Below, piece after piece: positions 17,033 to 25,574 of a stretch of 64,000 nt of DNA. The stretch is from NCBI GenBank assembly GCA_016124795.1, contig WGNB01000010.1, forward strand, positions 124,001 through 188,000. The letters run 5' to 3'. Below the pieces are notes generated by a model. It saw nothing but the letters and a program-made list of their open reading frames with translations, had not been told where the DNA came from and searched no databases. Each line of letters begins with the position of its first letter. The first letter of the stretch is position 1. Source of the DNA: Rhodopseudomonas sp. Its GTDB lineage: Bacteria; Pseudomonadota; Alphaproteobacteria; Rhizobiales; Xanthobacteraceae. Made by a program: the position numbers and the translations under genes.

Positions 17033-17062
17033 TCGGCGCGCCGGTATCGACCGGCGCGCCGA
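17033..17062 (+). terminator. Stem-loop after the TRAP operon
   Basis: A perfect 13-bp stem, TCGGCGCGCCGGT (17033-17045) with ACCGGCGCGCCGA (17050-17062), has a 4-base loop. There is no T-run, so it may stabilise the mRNA 3' end or act as a bidirectional block between convergent genes. Confidence 0.5.
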
Positions 17063-17114
17063 GCGGGACTGCACCGCATCGTCCCTTCGGCGCAAGCAAA
17101 GCGCATGGACACCA

Positions 17115-17768
17115 TCACCCGACCGACGATGCGGCATTGAAAACCGCCAATTGCGCGGCGAAAGCCCGCTTGTAGGCGGGCCGCGCCTCACCGCGAGCGA
17201 CATAGGCGGCCAGATTCACATAGTCATCAAGAAGGCCCGACGATTTCAGCCTGAGCAGCACCGATACCATCAATAAATCGGCGGCGCTGAACGCACCATC
17301 GAGCCAGTCAGCATCGTCCAGGCGGACCGACAACTGCTTCAAGCGACTTCGGATCCGATCCTCGACCAGCGCCAGGCGCTCGTTTCGCCAGGGCTTGTCT
17401 CCCTCCAGAATCTTGACGGTGATGAGTTCGAGAATCGGCGGCTCGACCGTGTCGAGCGCGGCGAACATCCAGGCGATGGCGCGCGCCCGGTCATTGGCAT
17501 GGTCCGGCAACAGGCCCGCATGACGCTCCGCGATATGAAGCACGATCGCGCCCGACTCGAACAACACGAGATCATCTTCCTCATAGGTCGGGATCTGCCC
17601 GAACGGCTGGAGCGCCACATGGTCGGGCGCTTTCATCGCCGAGAACGACACGAGACGAACCTCGTATGGCTGCCCTGCTTCTTCCAGAGCCCAACGCACC
17701 CGCATGTCACGCGCCAGCCCCCGGCCGCCATCCGGCGATCGCTCAAAAGCGGTGATCGTAGGCGGCAT
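17115..17768 (-). CDS. Glutathione S-transferase family protein
   Basis: 217 residues. The N-terminal thioredoxin-fold domain (to about residue 82) has RVRWALEEAGQPYEV and the QPFGQIPTYEEDDLVLFESGAIVLHIAE stretch that binds the gamma-glutamyl part of glutathione (cis-Pro in IPTY, E-S pair). The C-terminal half is the all-helical domain with DWLDGAFSAADLLM. It conjugates or reduces an electrophile with glutathione. It is the last gene of a minus-strand group with two START-fold proteins and a TetR repressor, 90 bases from the nearest. Confidence 0.9.
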   Translation of the reverse strand: MPPTITAFERSPDGGRGLARDMRVRWALEEAGQPYEVRLVSFSAMKAPDHVALQPFGQIPTYEEDDLVLFESGAIVLHIAERHAGLLPDHANDRARAIAWMFAALDTVEPPILELITVKILEGDKPWRNERLALVEDRIRSRLKQLSVRLDDADWLDGAFSAADLLMVSVLLRLKSSGLLDDYVNLAAYVARGEARPAYKRAFAAQLAVFNAASSVG

Positions 17769-17858
17769 CGAAGCGCTCCAGATTTTGGTGATAAATCTTG
17801 ATCCAAAGGCAGGTTACCGCCCGGACCGATTCGGGCGGCAATGCCTCACCTTGACGTC

Positions 17859-18269
17859 TCAAGCCTCGACATAACGCTTGAAGCTGTCGAGGATGGATTG
17901 CCATCCCGCCCGCTGCTGCTCGAGCGAATGCTGACCTTCGGCATCAAAGGTCACGCTGACGCGCACACCGCCACCCACGGGCGAAAACTCCACCCTGGCA
18001 TGCCGGTCGCCAAACTTATATTCGATCAACTTGCACACCTCGACCTTGGTGTAGGTCCCGGCGAAATCGAAGCCCATGCTGCCGTCCTTGGCTTCCATTC
18101 GGGAGGAGAAGGCGCCGCCTTCGCGCAAATCGACGGAAGCCGACGTCGTGTGCCAGTCGTCGGATGCGGCGTTCCATTGTTTGATGTCGTCCGGCGTGGT
18201 GTAGGCGGCCCAGACACGTTCGACAGGGGCCGAGACGGTCGTTTCGACTGAGATGGATTGAGCTACCAT
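17859..18269 (-). CDS. SRPBCC (AHSA1/START-like) domain protein
   Basis: 136 residues from the ATG at 18269, which has GGAGGA upstream; the frame extends further up without a site. The sequence starts ISVETTVSAPVERVWAAYT and continues IKQWN, the usual AHSA1-type SRPBCC opening, and ends with a helix that closes the hydrophobic pocket (GWQSILDSFKRYVEA). Such proteins bind small lipophilic ligands; function here is unknown. It lies between a related gene and a glutathione transferase in a TetR-headed operon. Confidence 0.88.
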   Translation of the reverse strand: MVAQSISVETTVSAPVERVWAAYTTPDDIKQWNAASDDWHTTSASVDLREGGAFSSRMEAKDGSMGFDFAGTYTKVEVCKLIEYKFGDRHARVEFSPVGGGVRVSVTFDAEGQHSLEQQRAGWQSILDSFKRYVEA

Positions 18270-18319
18270 TGAATATCCTCCGCTAAATGAATTGTTCGAA
18301 AGAAAGGCGTATCGCCGCG

Positions 18320-18763
18320 CTATTGCACGATTTCCGGCTCGACGAGCTTTGCAAGTTTTCGCAAGGAATCCTGCCATCCCAGGTAACAGGCTTCCGGCGG
18401 AATCAGTTCGGGCACGCCTTGCTGCTCGATGTTGACTTCAGTACCCATCGAAACGGCTTTCAGGTTCACGGTCACCCGCATCTCACCCGGCAAATTCGGA
18501 TCGTCGAACCGGTCGGTGTAGACAAGGCGCTGGCCCGGCACGAGTTCGACATAGGTCCCGCCGAATGAATGGCTCACGCCGGTCGTGAAGTTGCGGAATG
18601 ACATTCGATGGCTGCCGCCCACTTTCGCGTCCAGCTCATGGACAGTGCAGAGGTAACCATAAGGCGGCAGCCAGCTCGCGATGGCATCGCTTTCGATAAA
18701 AGCGCGGTAGACTTTCTCTGGCCTGGTCGCGATGACCCGGTGAAGTCGGATTGTGTTGGGCAT
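18320..18763 (-). CDS. SRPBCC (AHSA1/START-like) domain protein
   Basis: 147 residues. It opens IRLHRVIATRPEKVYRAFIESDAIASWL, the helix-grip fold entry typical of AHSA1-like proteins, contains GGSHRMSFRNFTTG, and closes with the long helix GWQDSLRKLAKLVEPEI. It is a second, diverged copy of the fold in this operon. The start at 18763 has AAGGAGAGAG upstream. It sits 23 bases from the TetR gene and 50 from the next SRPBCC gene. Ligand and role unknown. Confidence 0.88.
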   Translation of the reverse strand: MPNTIRLHRVIATRPEKVYRAFIESDAIASWLPPYGYLCTVHELDAKVGGSHRMSFRNFTTGVSHSFGGTYVELVPGQRLVYTDRFDDPNLPGEMRVTVNLKAVSMGTEVNIEQQGVPELIPPEACYLGWQDSLRKLAKLVEPEIVQ

Positions 18764-18786
18764 GTCTCTCTCCTTCCGGTCCGGCC

Positions 18787-19413
18787 TTATGACGGGCGGT
18801 TTGTTTTTGCTGAGCTGAACAAGAGTTCCAGATAACGGGTGAGATGATCGACGCTGTCGGCGGCGACTTCCGCGCCGCCTTTCGCCTTGGCGAGAATGAA
18901 CGCGCCCTGGAGAACGGCCTGGGTATGAAGCGCCAGCGATTTGGCGGTCCACGTCGGCGACATATTCCGGTCGCGCATCGCCGCCTCGATATCGGCTTCC
19001 AGCGTCGCGGCGTGGCTGCTGATGCTGAGATCGCAGGCGGCGCGAATGGCCGGCGCCGTCTCGTAGGTTTCCTGCACCATGGTGCCGACAAGACAGGTGA
19101 AGTCGGGCACCCCGCCTTTCAGCAGCGCCTTGCGAAAAGCGACATAGCCGAGCACGCGATCGAGCGGATCGGCGAGGTCGTGGTACGGCGCGGCGGCGAA
19201 TAGCGCTCCGGTGATTTCGGACCAATGCCCGGCGGCCGCGACCCCGAGTTCATCCTTGCTCTTGAAGTGGTGGAAGAACGCGCCCTTGGTCACGCCGGCC
19301 GCCGCGCACAACTCGTCGACCGTGGTCGCCGAATAGCCTTTGGTCCGGATGACGGACAAGGCCGCGTCGAGGAGCTTGTGCTTTGCGTCCGGTTTAGCGG
19401 CGGATTTGGTCAC
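18787..19413 (-). CDS. TetR/AcrR family transcriptional regulator
   Basis: 208 residues. The N-terminal HTH is canonical: HKLLDAALSVIRTKGYSATTVDE, then AAAGVTKGAFFHHFKSKDEL (about residues 15-58). The C-terminal ligand domain is of the TetR_C type with CLVGTMVQETYE. I chose the GTG at 19413, which has AGGAGG six bases upstream. The ATG at 19440 lies inside the operator palindrome and lacks a site. It is the first gene of the operon with the two SRPBCC proteins and the transferase, and it probably represses its own promoter. Confidence 0.93.
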   Translation of the reverse strand: MTKSAAKPDAKHKLLDAALSVIRTKGYSATTVDELCAAAGVTKGAFFHHFKSKDELGVAAAGHWSEITGALFAAAPYHDLADPLDRVLGYVAFRKALLKGGVPDFTCLVGTMVQETYETAPAIRAACDLSISSHAATLEADIEAAMRDRNMSPTWTAKSLALHTQAVLQGAFILAKAKGGAEVAADSVDHLTRYLELLFSSAKTNRPS

Positions 19414-19432
19414 GTCGACCTCCTGAAAATCA

Positions 19433-19452
19433 CATACCAACCAGTTGGTATG
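19433..19452. promoter_or_regulatory. TetR operator palindrome
   Basis: Arms CATACCAAC (19433-19441) and GTTGGTATG (19444-19452) are perfectly complementary around a 2-base centre. It lies 20 bases upstream of the TetR GTG start. Length and symmetry fit a TetR-family dimer operator, so autoregulation of the operon is likely. Confidence 0.8.
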
Positions 19453-19589
19453 GCGTCAAGCCGCGATCGATCGCGCTCTGTCCAAAGCGAAATCCGCAGA
19501 CGCCTCAACGATGGGCGGGCTCCGCACCGCGACCGGCGATTTCCGAAAAGGGTGTCACCGTTTACGGACACAGGGCTTAGCATCGCGGC

Positions 19590-20591
19590 ATGATTCGAAT
19601 TCTTCCCGCTATCGCGGCGGCCGGCCTGTTCGGTGTGCTGGCGACGGCAAGCCCGGCCCGCGCCGAACTGACGCTGTGCAATCGCACCAGCTACCGCATG
19701 GACATCGCCATCGGTCTGGAAAAGCGGGCGACGGTCGAGACCCGTGGCTGGTACACGGTCGATCCCGGCCAGTGCCGGCAGGTCGTCGACGGCGTCCTCG
19801 ACGCCGACATGGTCTATGTCCACGCCCGCACGCCGGAGGTCTACGGCTCGGCGCCACTGCCGCAGAACGGCAATGCCGACTTCTGCGTGCACGACACAGA
19901 CTTCAAGATTTCCGATGGCCGCAGTTGTCCGTTGAGCCAGCAGCTTCGCTTCACACCGGCCAAGCCTTCCGATTCGCCGAAAGGCCCGACGGTCAACCTC
20001 GCCGAAGAAGCCGATTACGACGACGACCAGGCCCGGCTCGCCGGCATTCAGCGCCTGCTGGTGATCGCCGGTTACGACGCCAATCCAATCGACGGCGTGC
20101 AGGGTTCGAAGACGCAAGGCGCGATCGCGAAGTTCCTCGCCGATCGCAAACTGCCGGCGAGCGAAGCCACCGCGCCGACCTTCTTCGAGACTTTGCTGAA
20201 AGCCGCCGCCAACCCGGAAGGCTTCGGGTTTTCCTGGTGCAACGACACCCACTACCCGGTGATGGCCTCGCTCGGAATCGTCGAAATGGGTTCCATCGTC
20301 ACCCGTGGCTGGTACCGCGTCGAGGCGGGCAAATGCCTGCGACCGGATGTGCGTGGCGAACCGCACCGGCTCTATAGCTACGCCGAGGCAGTCGACAGCA
20401 CCGGACGCGCCATCAAGCACGGCAATCAGAAGCTGGCCTGGGGCGGCGACGTCACGCTCTGCACCCGCGACGGTAAATTCGAACTCAGCGACCAGAAAGA
20501 CTGCGCGGCGCGCGGCCTGAATTCGGCCGGATTCGCCGCCATCGATACCGCCAGCCAGCCGGTCACCACGATCCGTTTCAAGGAACAGTAA
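19590..20591 (+). CDS. Exported DUF1036 protein with two repeats
   Basis: 333 residues with a signal peptide (cleavage near ARAE, residue about 26). Residues about 27-130 and 210-320 are two copies of a DUF1036 domain, each with a C-N-x-T/D opening, TRGWY, a Cys a few residues later and a further C-x-DG pair. Between them, about 150-200, lies a peptidoglycan-binding-1-like segment (ARLAGIQRLLVIAGYDANPIDGVQGSKTQGAIAKFL). It is probably a periplasmic cell-wall-associated protein of unknown function. It stands alone, divergent from the TetR operon. Confidence 0.85.
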   Translation: MIRILPAIAAAGLFGVLATASPARAELTLCNRTSYRMDIAIGLEKRATVETRGWYTVDPGQCRQVVDGVLDADMVYVHARTPEVYGSAPLPQNGNADFCVHDTDFKISDGRSCPLSQQLRFTPAKPSDSPKGPTVNLAEEADYDDDQARLAGIQRLLVIAGYDANPIDGVQGSKTQGAIAKFLADRKLPASEATAPTFFETLLKAAANPEGFGFSWCNDTHYPVMASLGIVEMGSIVTRGWYRVEAGKCLRPDVRGEPHRLYSYAEAVDSTGRAIKHGNQKLAWGGDVTLCTRDGKFELSDQKDCAARGLNSAGFAAIDTASQPVTTIRFKEQ

Positions 20592-20705
20592 TTATAACGG
20601 CCGGGCCGGCGGATGTTTCGCCTGTCCCGCGCCGGCGCGCCTTGCGCCGCGCCCCGGAATGACGTTGAACACACCCTTCATGCCTCGCAACACGGTCGCC
20701 CGACA

Positions 20706-21413
20706 TTGACAAGTCCCCTTGCCACCCGCGGTTTTTCGAACGTCGACACCTGGGTGTTCGATCTCGACAACACGCTCTATCCGCACCATCTGCTGTGGCA
20801 GCAGGTCGACGACCGCATCCGCTCTTATGTCGCGCAATTCCTGAAAGTGACCGCCGACGAAGCCTTCAAGGTGCAGAAGGACTATTACAAGCGTTACGGC
20901 ACCACCATGCGCGGCCTGATGACCGAGCACGGCCTTAACCCCGACGACTATCTCGACTACGTCCACGAGATCGATCACTCGCCGCTGCAGCCCAATCCGG
21001 CGCTCGGCGCGGCCATCGAGCGATTGCCGGGCCGCAAGCTGATCCTGACCAATGGCACCACCAAGCACGCCAACGCCGTGATGAAACGGCTCCAGATTGA
21101 TCATCATTTCGAGGACGTGTTCGACATCGTCGCCGCCGAACTGGAACCGAAGCCGTCATCGGTCACCTATGACCGGTTCCTGGCGCGGCATGGCGTCGAT
21201 CCGACGCGCGCCGCGATGTTCGAGGACCTCGCCCGCAATCTCGCCGCGCCGCATGCGCTCGGCATGACCACCGTATTGGTGGTGCCCGACGGACAGCGCG
21301 AGGTGTTCCGCGAGACCTGGGAAATGGAAGGCCGCGAGGAGCGGCACGTCGATCACGTCACCGACGATCTGGCGGGCTTTTTGCGAGAGGCGGTCGCGCA
21401 CGGCGGAAGCTAA
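20706..21413 (+). CDS. Pyrimidine 5'-nucleotidase (HAD superfamily)
   Basis: 235 residues from a TTG at 20706 (MTSPLATRGFSNVDTW); the frame is open further up but that part looks like a degenerate palindromic repeat. HAD motifs are clear: I, DLDNTLYP with the nucleophile Asp; II, LTNGT; III, Lys in KPSS; IV, MFEDLARN. The SDT1-like subfamily removes phosphate from pyrimidine nucleotides. In relatives this gene sits between argB and dapD; here transport genes separate it from both. Confidence 0.9.
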   Translation: MTSPLATRGFSNVDTWVFDLDNTLYPHHLLWQQVDDRIRSYVAQFLKVTADEAFKVQKDYYKRYGTTMRGLMTEHGLNPDDYLDYVHEIDHSPLQPNPALGAAIERLPGRKLILTNGTTKHANAVMKRLQIDHHFEDVFDIVAAELEPKPSSVTYDRFLARHGVDPTRAAMFEDLARNLAAPHALGMTTVLVVPDGQREVFRETWEMEGREERHVDHVTDDLAGFLREAVAHGGS

Positions 21414-21451
21414 AGCCCTGATGCGCGAAACGCCGCTGTGCGATTCCGACG

Positions 21452-22315
21452 CTAATAACGATAGTTCAGGCCGATGCGAACGATATTGCCGTTGAATCGC
21501 AGCGTGGACGACGCGTCATTGATGAAATAATAGGGCGTCGGCGCCCCGGGAGTAACGATCTGATCGGCTAATCGACCGCTCGCGGTCACGGTGCCGAGGT
21601 CGTAGTAAAGATACTCGACCTTGGCGCTCCAGTTCGCCGGCAGCATCCATTCAAATCCGCCGCCAAGCGTCCAGCCCGCCAGCATCCGGGAGATACTCGA
21701 CGCCATACCGAAATTTGGTACGAAGTTTCCCAGACCCGAGCCAACGAGGCCCTGGGAGACGACCAGATTCGAATTGACATGACCGTAGGCGAATCCGCCG
21801 GTGCCGAAGACAAGCAGACGTGGCTCGACCAGATAGCCCAGCCGGCCACGCACCGTGCCCAGGAAATCGATGCGCTTGGACGCAAGCAAATCCGTCGCCA
21901 CGCTATGCCCGGCGAAACCGGAAACCTCGAAGGACGTGGACGTCACGCTGGACTTGCCGGCTCCGGCGAGGCCCTGAAAGTCCGTCTCAAAACCCGCGAT
22001 CCAGCGTTTGGCGATTTGCCAATTGTAACCAAATTGACCGCCGCCGATGAATCCATCGGGCCTTACGGGAAAATCGCCGGTCGCGCCCAGAATTGACGCG
22101 TTCGCAAAATCCACCGCATGCGTGCATGCGGGTGGTGCGCAAAACTGGCTGTTGCTCGCCCGCGAATTGACCGGATCGCCGCCCCAGCCTCCGCCCGCAT
22201 TCAGACCGGCATACCAACCGGTCCAGCCATGGACCGCCGTCTCAGCGGCGGATGCCGGCTGACTCAATGCGATGATGGACGCCAGAAAAAATGCCGCCGC
22301 AAAAATGCGGACCAT
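21452..22315 (-). CDS. Outer-membrane beta-barrel protein (Omp25/31-like)
   Basis: 287 residues with a signal peptide (about residues 1-23, ASAA). The mature part opens WTGWYAGLNAGGGWG, the typical start of rhizobial Omp25/RopB-type barrels. It then shows alternating amphipathic strands with many Gly and aromatic residues and ends in NIVRIGLNYRY with a C-terminal aromatic suitable for BAM-dependent insertion. It probably forms an eight-stranded barrel. It is a single gene on the minus strand, convergent with the HAD gene. Confidence 0.9.
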   Translation of the reverse strand: MVRIFAAAFFLASIIALSQPASAAETAVHGWTGWYAGLNAGGGWGGDPVNSRASNSQFCAPPACTHAVDFANASILGATGDFPVRPDGFIGGGQFGYNWQIAKRWIAGFETDFQGLAGAGKSSVTSTSFEVSGFAGHSVATDLLASKRIDFLGTVRGRLGYLVEPRLLVFGTGGFAYGHVNSNLVVSQGLVGSGLGNFVPNFGMASSISRMLAGWTLGGGFEWMLPANWSAKVEYLYYDLGTVTASGRLADQIVTPGAPTPYYFINDASSTLRFNGNIVRIGLNYRY

Positions 22316-22516
22316 CAGTGAGCCCCGAATATAAATTTTACATAAAATATACTATCGGGTCGATGCACTGCAACCCGAAGCTGCGCGCGGCCGCGCCAAA
22401 CCTGACCGCTGCGGCAATTCGGCAACGGTACTAAATGTCTGATTTTAATGACTCAACGCCGTCCGCGCCGACCCGCGACCGGGTCGAACCCCCACACCTC
22501 GGGACGACGGATCAGC

Positions 22517-23245
22517 TCACCCGATGCCACCGACGAACTGCTGCAACTCCGGCGTCTTCGGCGCAGCGAAGACCTCCTTCGGCACGCCGGTCTCATGCAC
22601 CTTGCCGTGATGCATGAACACCAGATTGGTGCCGACATCGCGGGCAAAGCGCATTTCGTGCGTCACCAGAATGAGCGTCATGCCTTCCTTGGCCAGTTGC
22701 TCGACCACGCGCAGCACTTCATTGACCAGTTCGGGATCGAGCGCCGAGGTGATCTCGTCGCACAGCAGAACCTTCGGCCGCATTGCCAGCGACCGGGCGA
22801 TCGCGACGCGCTGCTGCTGACCGCCGGATAACTGGCTCGGATAGGCGTCGCGCTTGTCCGACAACCCGACCTTGGCCAGCATCTCGGCGGCGATTTCGGC
22901 GGCTTCCTTCTTCGAGGTCTTGTTGACCACCGTCGGGGCCAGCATCACGTTGCCGGCCGCCGTCAGATGCGGAAACAGATTGAACTGCTGAAACACCATG
23001 CCGACATGCCGGCGGAGTTCGCGAACATCGGTATGCATGCCGCCGACTTCCAGCCCGTCGGCGAGAATGGCGCCGGACTGGAACGTCTCCAGGCCGTTGA
23101 TGCAGCGGAGCAAGGTGCTCTTGCCGGAGCCGGAACGGCCGATGATCGCCACCACGTCGCCTTTGGCGACCTCAAGCGAGACGCCCTTGAGCACCTCGAG
23201 CGGACCGAAGCTCTTTCTGACTTCGCGGATACTAACGAGCGACAT
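22517..23245 (-). CDS. Amino-acid ABC transporter ATP-binding protein
   Basis: 242 residues, GlnQ/HisP-like. Walker A is GRSGSGKST (about 35-43), the Q-loop is in VFQQFNLF, the signature is LSGGQQQRVAIARSL, Walker B is VLLCDEITSALDPE and the switch His is in THEMRFA. It powers import of a polar amino acid by the two permeases encoded just upstream; its start overlaps the end of the nearer permease gene by 14 bases. It is the last gene of a four-gene minus-strand operon. Confidence 0.96.
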   Translation of the reverse strand: MSLVSIREVRKSFGPLEVLKGVSLEVAKGDVVAIIGRSGSGKSTLLRCINGLETFQSGAILADGLEVGGMHTDVRELRRHVGMVFQQFNLFPHLTAAGNVMLAPTVVNKTSKKEAAEIAAEMLAKVGLSDKRDAYPSQLSGGQQQRVAIARSLAMRPKVLLCDEITSALDPELVNEVLRVVEQLAKEGMTLILVTHEMRFARDVGTNLVFMHHGKVHETGVPKEVFAAPKTPELQQFVGGIG

Positions 23246-23882
23246 TCAGGCGTCCTTCGAGTTTCTTGGCCATAAAGGACAACGGGAAACACAGGCAGAA
23301 GTAAATCAACGCCACCAGCGAATAGACCAGAAACGGACGGAAAGTGGCATTGTTGAGCATGGTGCCGGCCTTGGTCAGTTCGACGAAGCCGATGATCGAG
23401 GCGAGCGCCGTACCTTTGACGACCTGCACCGAAAACCCGACGGTCGGCGCCACCGCGATGCGCGACGCCTGCGGCAGGATGACGTATCGCATCTGTTCGA
23501 AATAGGTCATCGCCAGACTGGTCGAGGCTTCCCACTGGCCTTTCGGAATCGACTCGACGCAGCCGCGCCAGATCTCGGTGAGGAAGGCACTGGTCCAGAA
23601 GGTCAGCGCCATGGTCGCGGCCATCCAGGGCGAGACCTCAATGCCGAACAACGCGATGCCGAAGAAGAACAGGAACAGCTGCATCAGCAGCGGCGTGCCC
23701 TGAAAGAACTCGATGTAGATCTTGGTTACAAAGACCAGCGGCCTGACGCCGGACGTCCGCGCGAACAGCAACACCAGGCCGACGATGCCGCCGCAGACGA
23801 AGGCGATGATCGAGAGAATGATCGTCCACTCGGTGGCGATCAGCAAATTCGAAAAAATATCCCAGACGGTGAACTGCACCAT
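23232..23882 (-). CDS. Amino-acid ABC transporter permease (HisM/GlnP type)
   Basis: 216 residues from ATG 23882, just inside the left arm side of a palindromic repeat. About five membrane segments and the EAA loop (EASTSLAMTYFEQMRYVILPQA). The IEFFQGTPLLMQLFLFFFG segment is typical of the polar amino-acid uptake family. It pairs with the other permease gene to form the channel. Confidence 0.94.
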   Translation of the reverse strand: MVQFTVWDIFSNLLIATEWTIILSIIAFVCGGIVGLVLLFARTSGVRPLVFVTKIYIEFFQGTPLLMQLFLFFFGIALFGIEVSPWMAATMALTFWTSAFLTEIWRGCVESIPKGQWEASTSLAMTYFEQMRYVILPQASRIAVAPTVGFSVQVVKGTALASIIGFVELTKAGTMLNNATFRPFLVYSLVALIYFCLCFPLSFMAKKLEGRLNVAR

Positions 23883-23896
23883 TAGCGCTGCTCCTG

Positions 23897-23945
23897 GCGC
23901 ATGATCTGGTCCGAAAACCGGCATCCACTTTTCGGGATCATGCGC
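23897..23945. repeat. Palindromic repeat within the ABC operon
   Basis: GCGCATGATC (23897-23906) and GATCATGCGC (23936-23945) form the ends of a 49-base palindrome with a GTCCGAAAACCGG core. It ends at the first base of the upstream permease stop codon. This is the familiar GCATGATC...GTCCGAAAA dispersed repeat of Bradyrhizobium-type genomes. Confidence 0.75.
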
Positions 23946-24610
23946 TAGCTCGCCGCTTTGAAGAAGATGCGGCCCAGGCCCCGCAGCACAGCGCGGGTCA
24001 CGATCGCCAGCACGAGATAAGCCAGGGTCGCGACCAGATAGACCTCGAAATTACGGAAGTCGCGCGACGCCACGAAATTGGCGGCATAGGTCAGGTCCTG
24101 CGCCGAAATCTGCGACACCACCGCCGAGCCCAGCATCACGATGATGATCTGCGACGACAGCGCCGGATAAATCTTGCGGAACGCTTGATTGAGCACGATG
24201 TGACGCAGCACTTCCCACTTGGTCATCGCGAGACTGACACCCGCCTCGATATGGCCTTTCGGCACAGCCTCGATACCGGCGCGGATGATCTCGGTCGAAT
24301 AGGCGCCGAGATTGATCACCATGGCGAGGAAAGCCGCCGTCGTCTCGTCGAGTTTCACGCCAGCGGCCGGCAGACCGAAGAAGATGAAGAACAGCTGGAC
24401 GATGAATGGCGTATTACGGATCAGTTCGACATAGACGACCACGATCCAGCCCAACCAGGCTGGACCGAAGGTCCGCGCCGACGCCCCCGCCGTGCCGACC
24501 GCGACGCCGGCCGCCGTCGACACGATCGTCAATACGATCGTGAAGACGAGGCCCTGCAACAGAACGTCCCAGTAAGGGAGCAGTTCGGCGAATTGCAGTT
24601 TGTACAGCAT
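23945..24610 (-). CDS. Amino-acid ABC transporter permease (HisQ/GlnP type)
   Basis: 221 residues with about five membrane helices, an N-terminal VLLQGLVFTIVLTIVS segment, VELIRNTPFIVQLFFIFFG, and the EAA loop EAGVSLAMTKWEVLRHIVLNQA (about 140-160) that contacts the ATPase. It is 25 bases from the binding-protein gene and separated from the second permease by a palindromic repeat. The two permeases differ enough to suggest a heterodimeric channel. Confidence 0.94.
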   Translation of the reverse strand: MLYKLQFAELLPYWDVLLQGLVFTIVLTIVSTAAGVAVGTAGASARTFGPAWLGWIVVVYVELIRNTPFIVQLFFIFFGLPAAGVKLDETTAAFLAMVINLGAYSTEIIRAGIEAVPKGHIEAGVSLAMTKWEVLRHIVLNQAFRKIYPALSSQIIIVMLGSAVVSQISAQDLTYAANFVASRDFRNFEVYLVATLAYLVLAIVTRAVLRGLGRIFFKAAS

Positions 24611-24635
24611 GGCGGGGTGGCCCCGCGCTGCGCGA

Positions 24636-25445
24636 TCAGAAGCCCGGCGGCAGCGGCTGCTTCAGCCACTTCTCCGACAGCTTCTCGATCTCGCCGGCCT
24701 TCTTGGCATCGGCGATGATGCTGTTGACCTTGGCCATCAGCGCCGGCTCGTTCTTGTTCATGCCGACGTAGCAGGGGCTGTCCTTGATCAGGAACTTCAT
24801 CTCCGGAGTGCGCGCCGGATTCTGCTTGGCGATCACGGCCGCCACGGTGTTGCCGGTCGCGACCAGATCGATCTGACCGGAGACAAAGGCGGCAATCGTG
24901 GCGCTGTTGTCCTCGAAGCGCTTGATGGTCGCATCCTTCGGCGCGGTGGCGCTCAGGGCCTGCTCTTCGATGGTGCCGCGCGCGGCGCCGACGGTTTTAC
25001 CCGACAGATCGGCGAGCTTGGTGATGCCGGCATCCTTGCCCTTCACGCTATAGACCGCGGAGAAGAACGGCGCATAGGCAGCCGAAAAGTCGATGACCTT
25101 GGCGCGTTCGGCGTTCTTGCCGAGGCTGGAAATGACGAGGTCGGCCTTGTGGGTCTGGAGATAGGGAATGCGGTTGGCGCTGGTCACCGCGATCAGTTCG
25201 ACTTTCACGCCGAGCGCCTTGCCGATCAGGTTGGCCATGTCGATGTCATAGCCCTGCGGCTTGAGATCGAGGCCGGCGGAACCGAACGGCGCGAAATCCT
25301 GCGGCACGGCGATCTTGATCACCTTGGCCTTCATGATGTCGGCCAGGGCGTCGGCGCGGGCCGGGCCGGCGGACAGTCCCAGGAGGCTGATGCCGGAAGC
25401 GAGCATCAGGGCGGCGAAGCCGGTTTTGGTCACGCGCTTAAGCAT
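24636..25445 (-). CDS. Amino-acid ABC transporter substrate-binding protein
   Basis: 269 residues, family 3 solute-binding protein. A signal peptide (to about residue 31, ARAD) is followed by the bilobed core with KIAVPQDFAPFGS, a GYDIDMANLIGKALG motif (about 67-81), and an ADLSGKTVGAARGT segment in lobe 2. It captures a polar amino acid or opine-like ligand in the periplasm; the exact ligand cannot be assigned. It heads the four-gene importer operon and is divergent from a LysR regulator. Confidence 0.95.
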   Translation of the reverse strand: MLKRVTKTGFAALMLASGISLLGLSAGPARADALADIMKAKVIKIAVPQDFAPFGSAGLDLKPQGYDIDMANLIGKALGVKVELIAVTSANRIPYLQTHKADLVISSLGKNAERAKVIDFSAAYAPFFSAVYSVKGKDAGITKLADLSGKTVGAARGTIEEQALSATAPKDATIKRFEDNSATIAAFVSGQIDLVATGNTVAAVIAKQNPARTPEMKFLIKDSPCYVGMNKNEPALMAKVNSIIADAKKAGEIEKLSEKWLKQPLPPGF

Positions 25446-25538
25446 GCGTAGATTCCTTGTTTTGGATCGCGATCGGGCCGGACGACACCCCGGCCGTGTC
25501 ATCCTCGCATATCTATTGCAGTGCGGAATACACAGGTC

Positions 25539-25548
25539 CAATATATTG
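25539..25548. promoter_or_regulatory. Palindrome between the ABC operon and its LysR regulator
   Basis: CAATATATTG is a perfect 10-base palindrome in the 129-base divergent intergenic region. It is a candidate LysR recognition or overlapping -10 element; assigned by position and symmetry only. Confidence 0.35.
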
Positions 25549-25574
25549 TTGCTCGCAATCAATAGGTTTTTCGT

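Noticed and set aside
15329-17140. 603-codon open frame overlapping the TRAP permease
   Set aside because: Arg/Ala/Gly-rich product without membrane segments; the overlapping frame is a clear fused TRAP permease.
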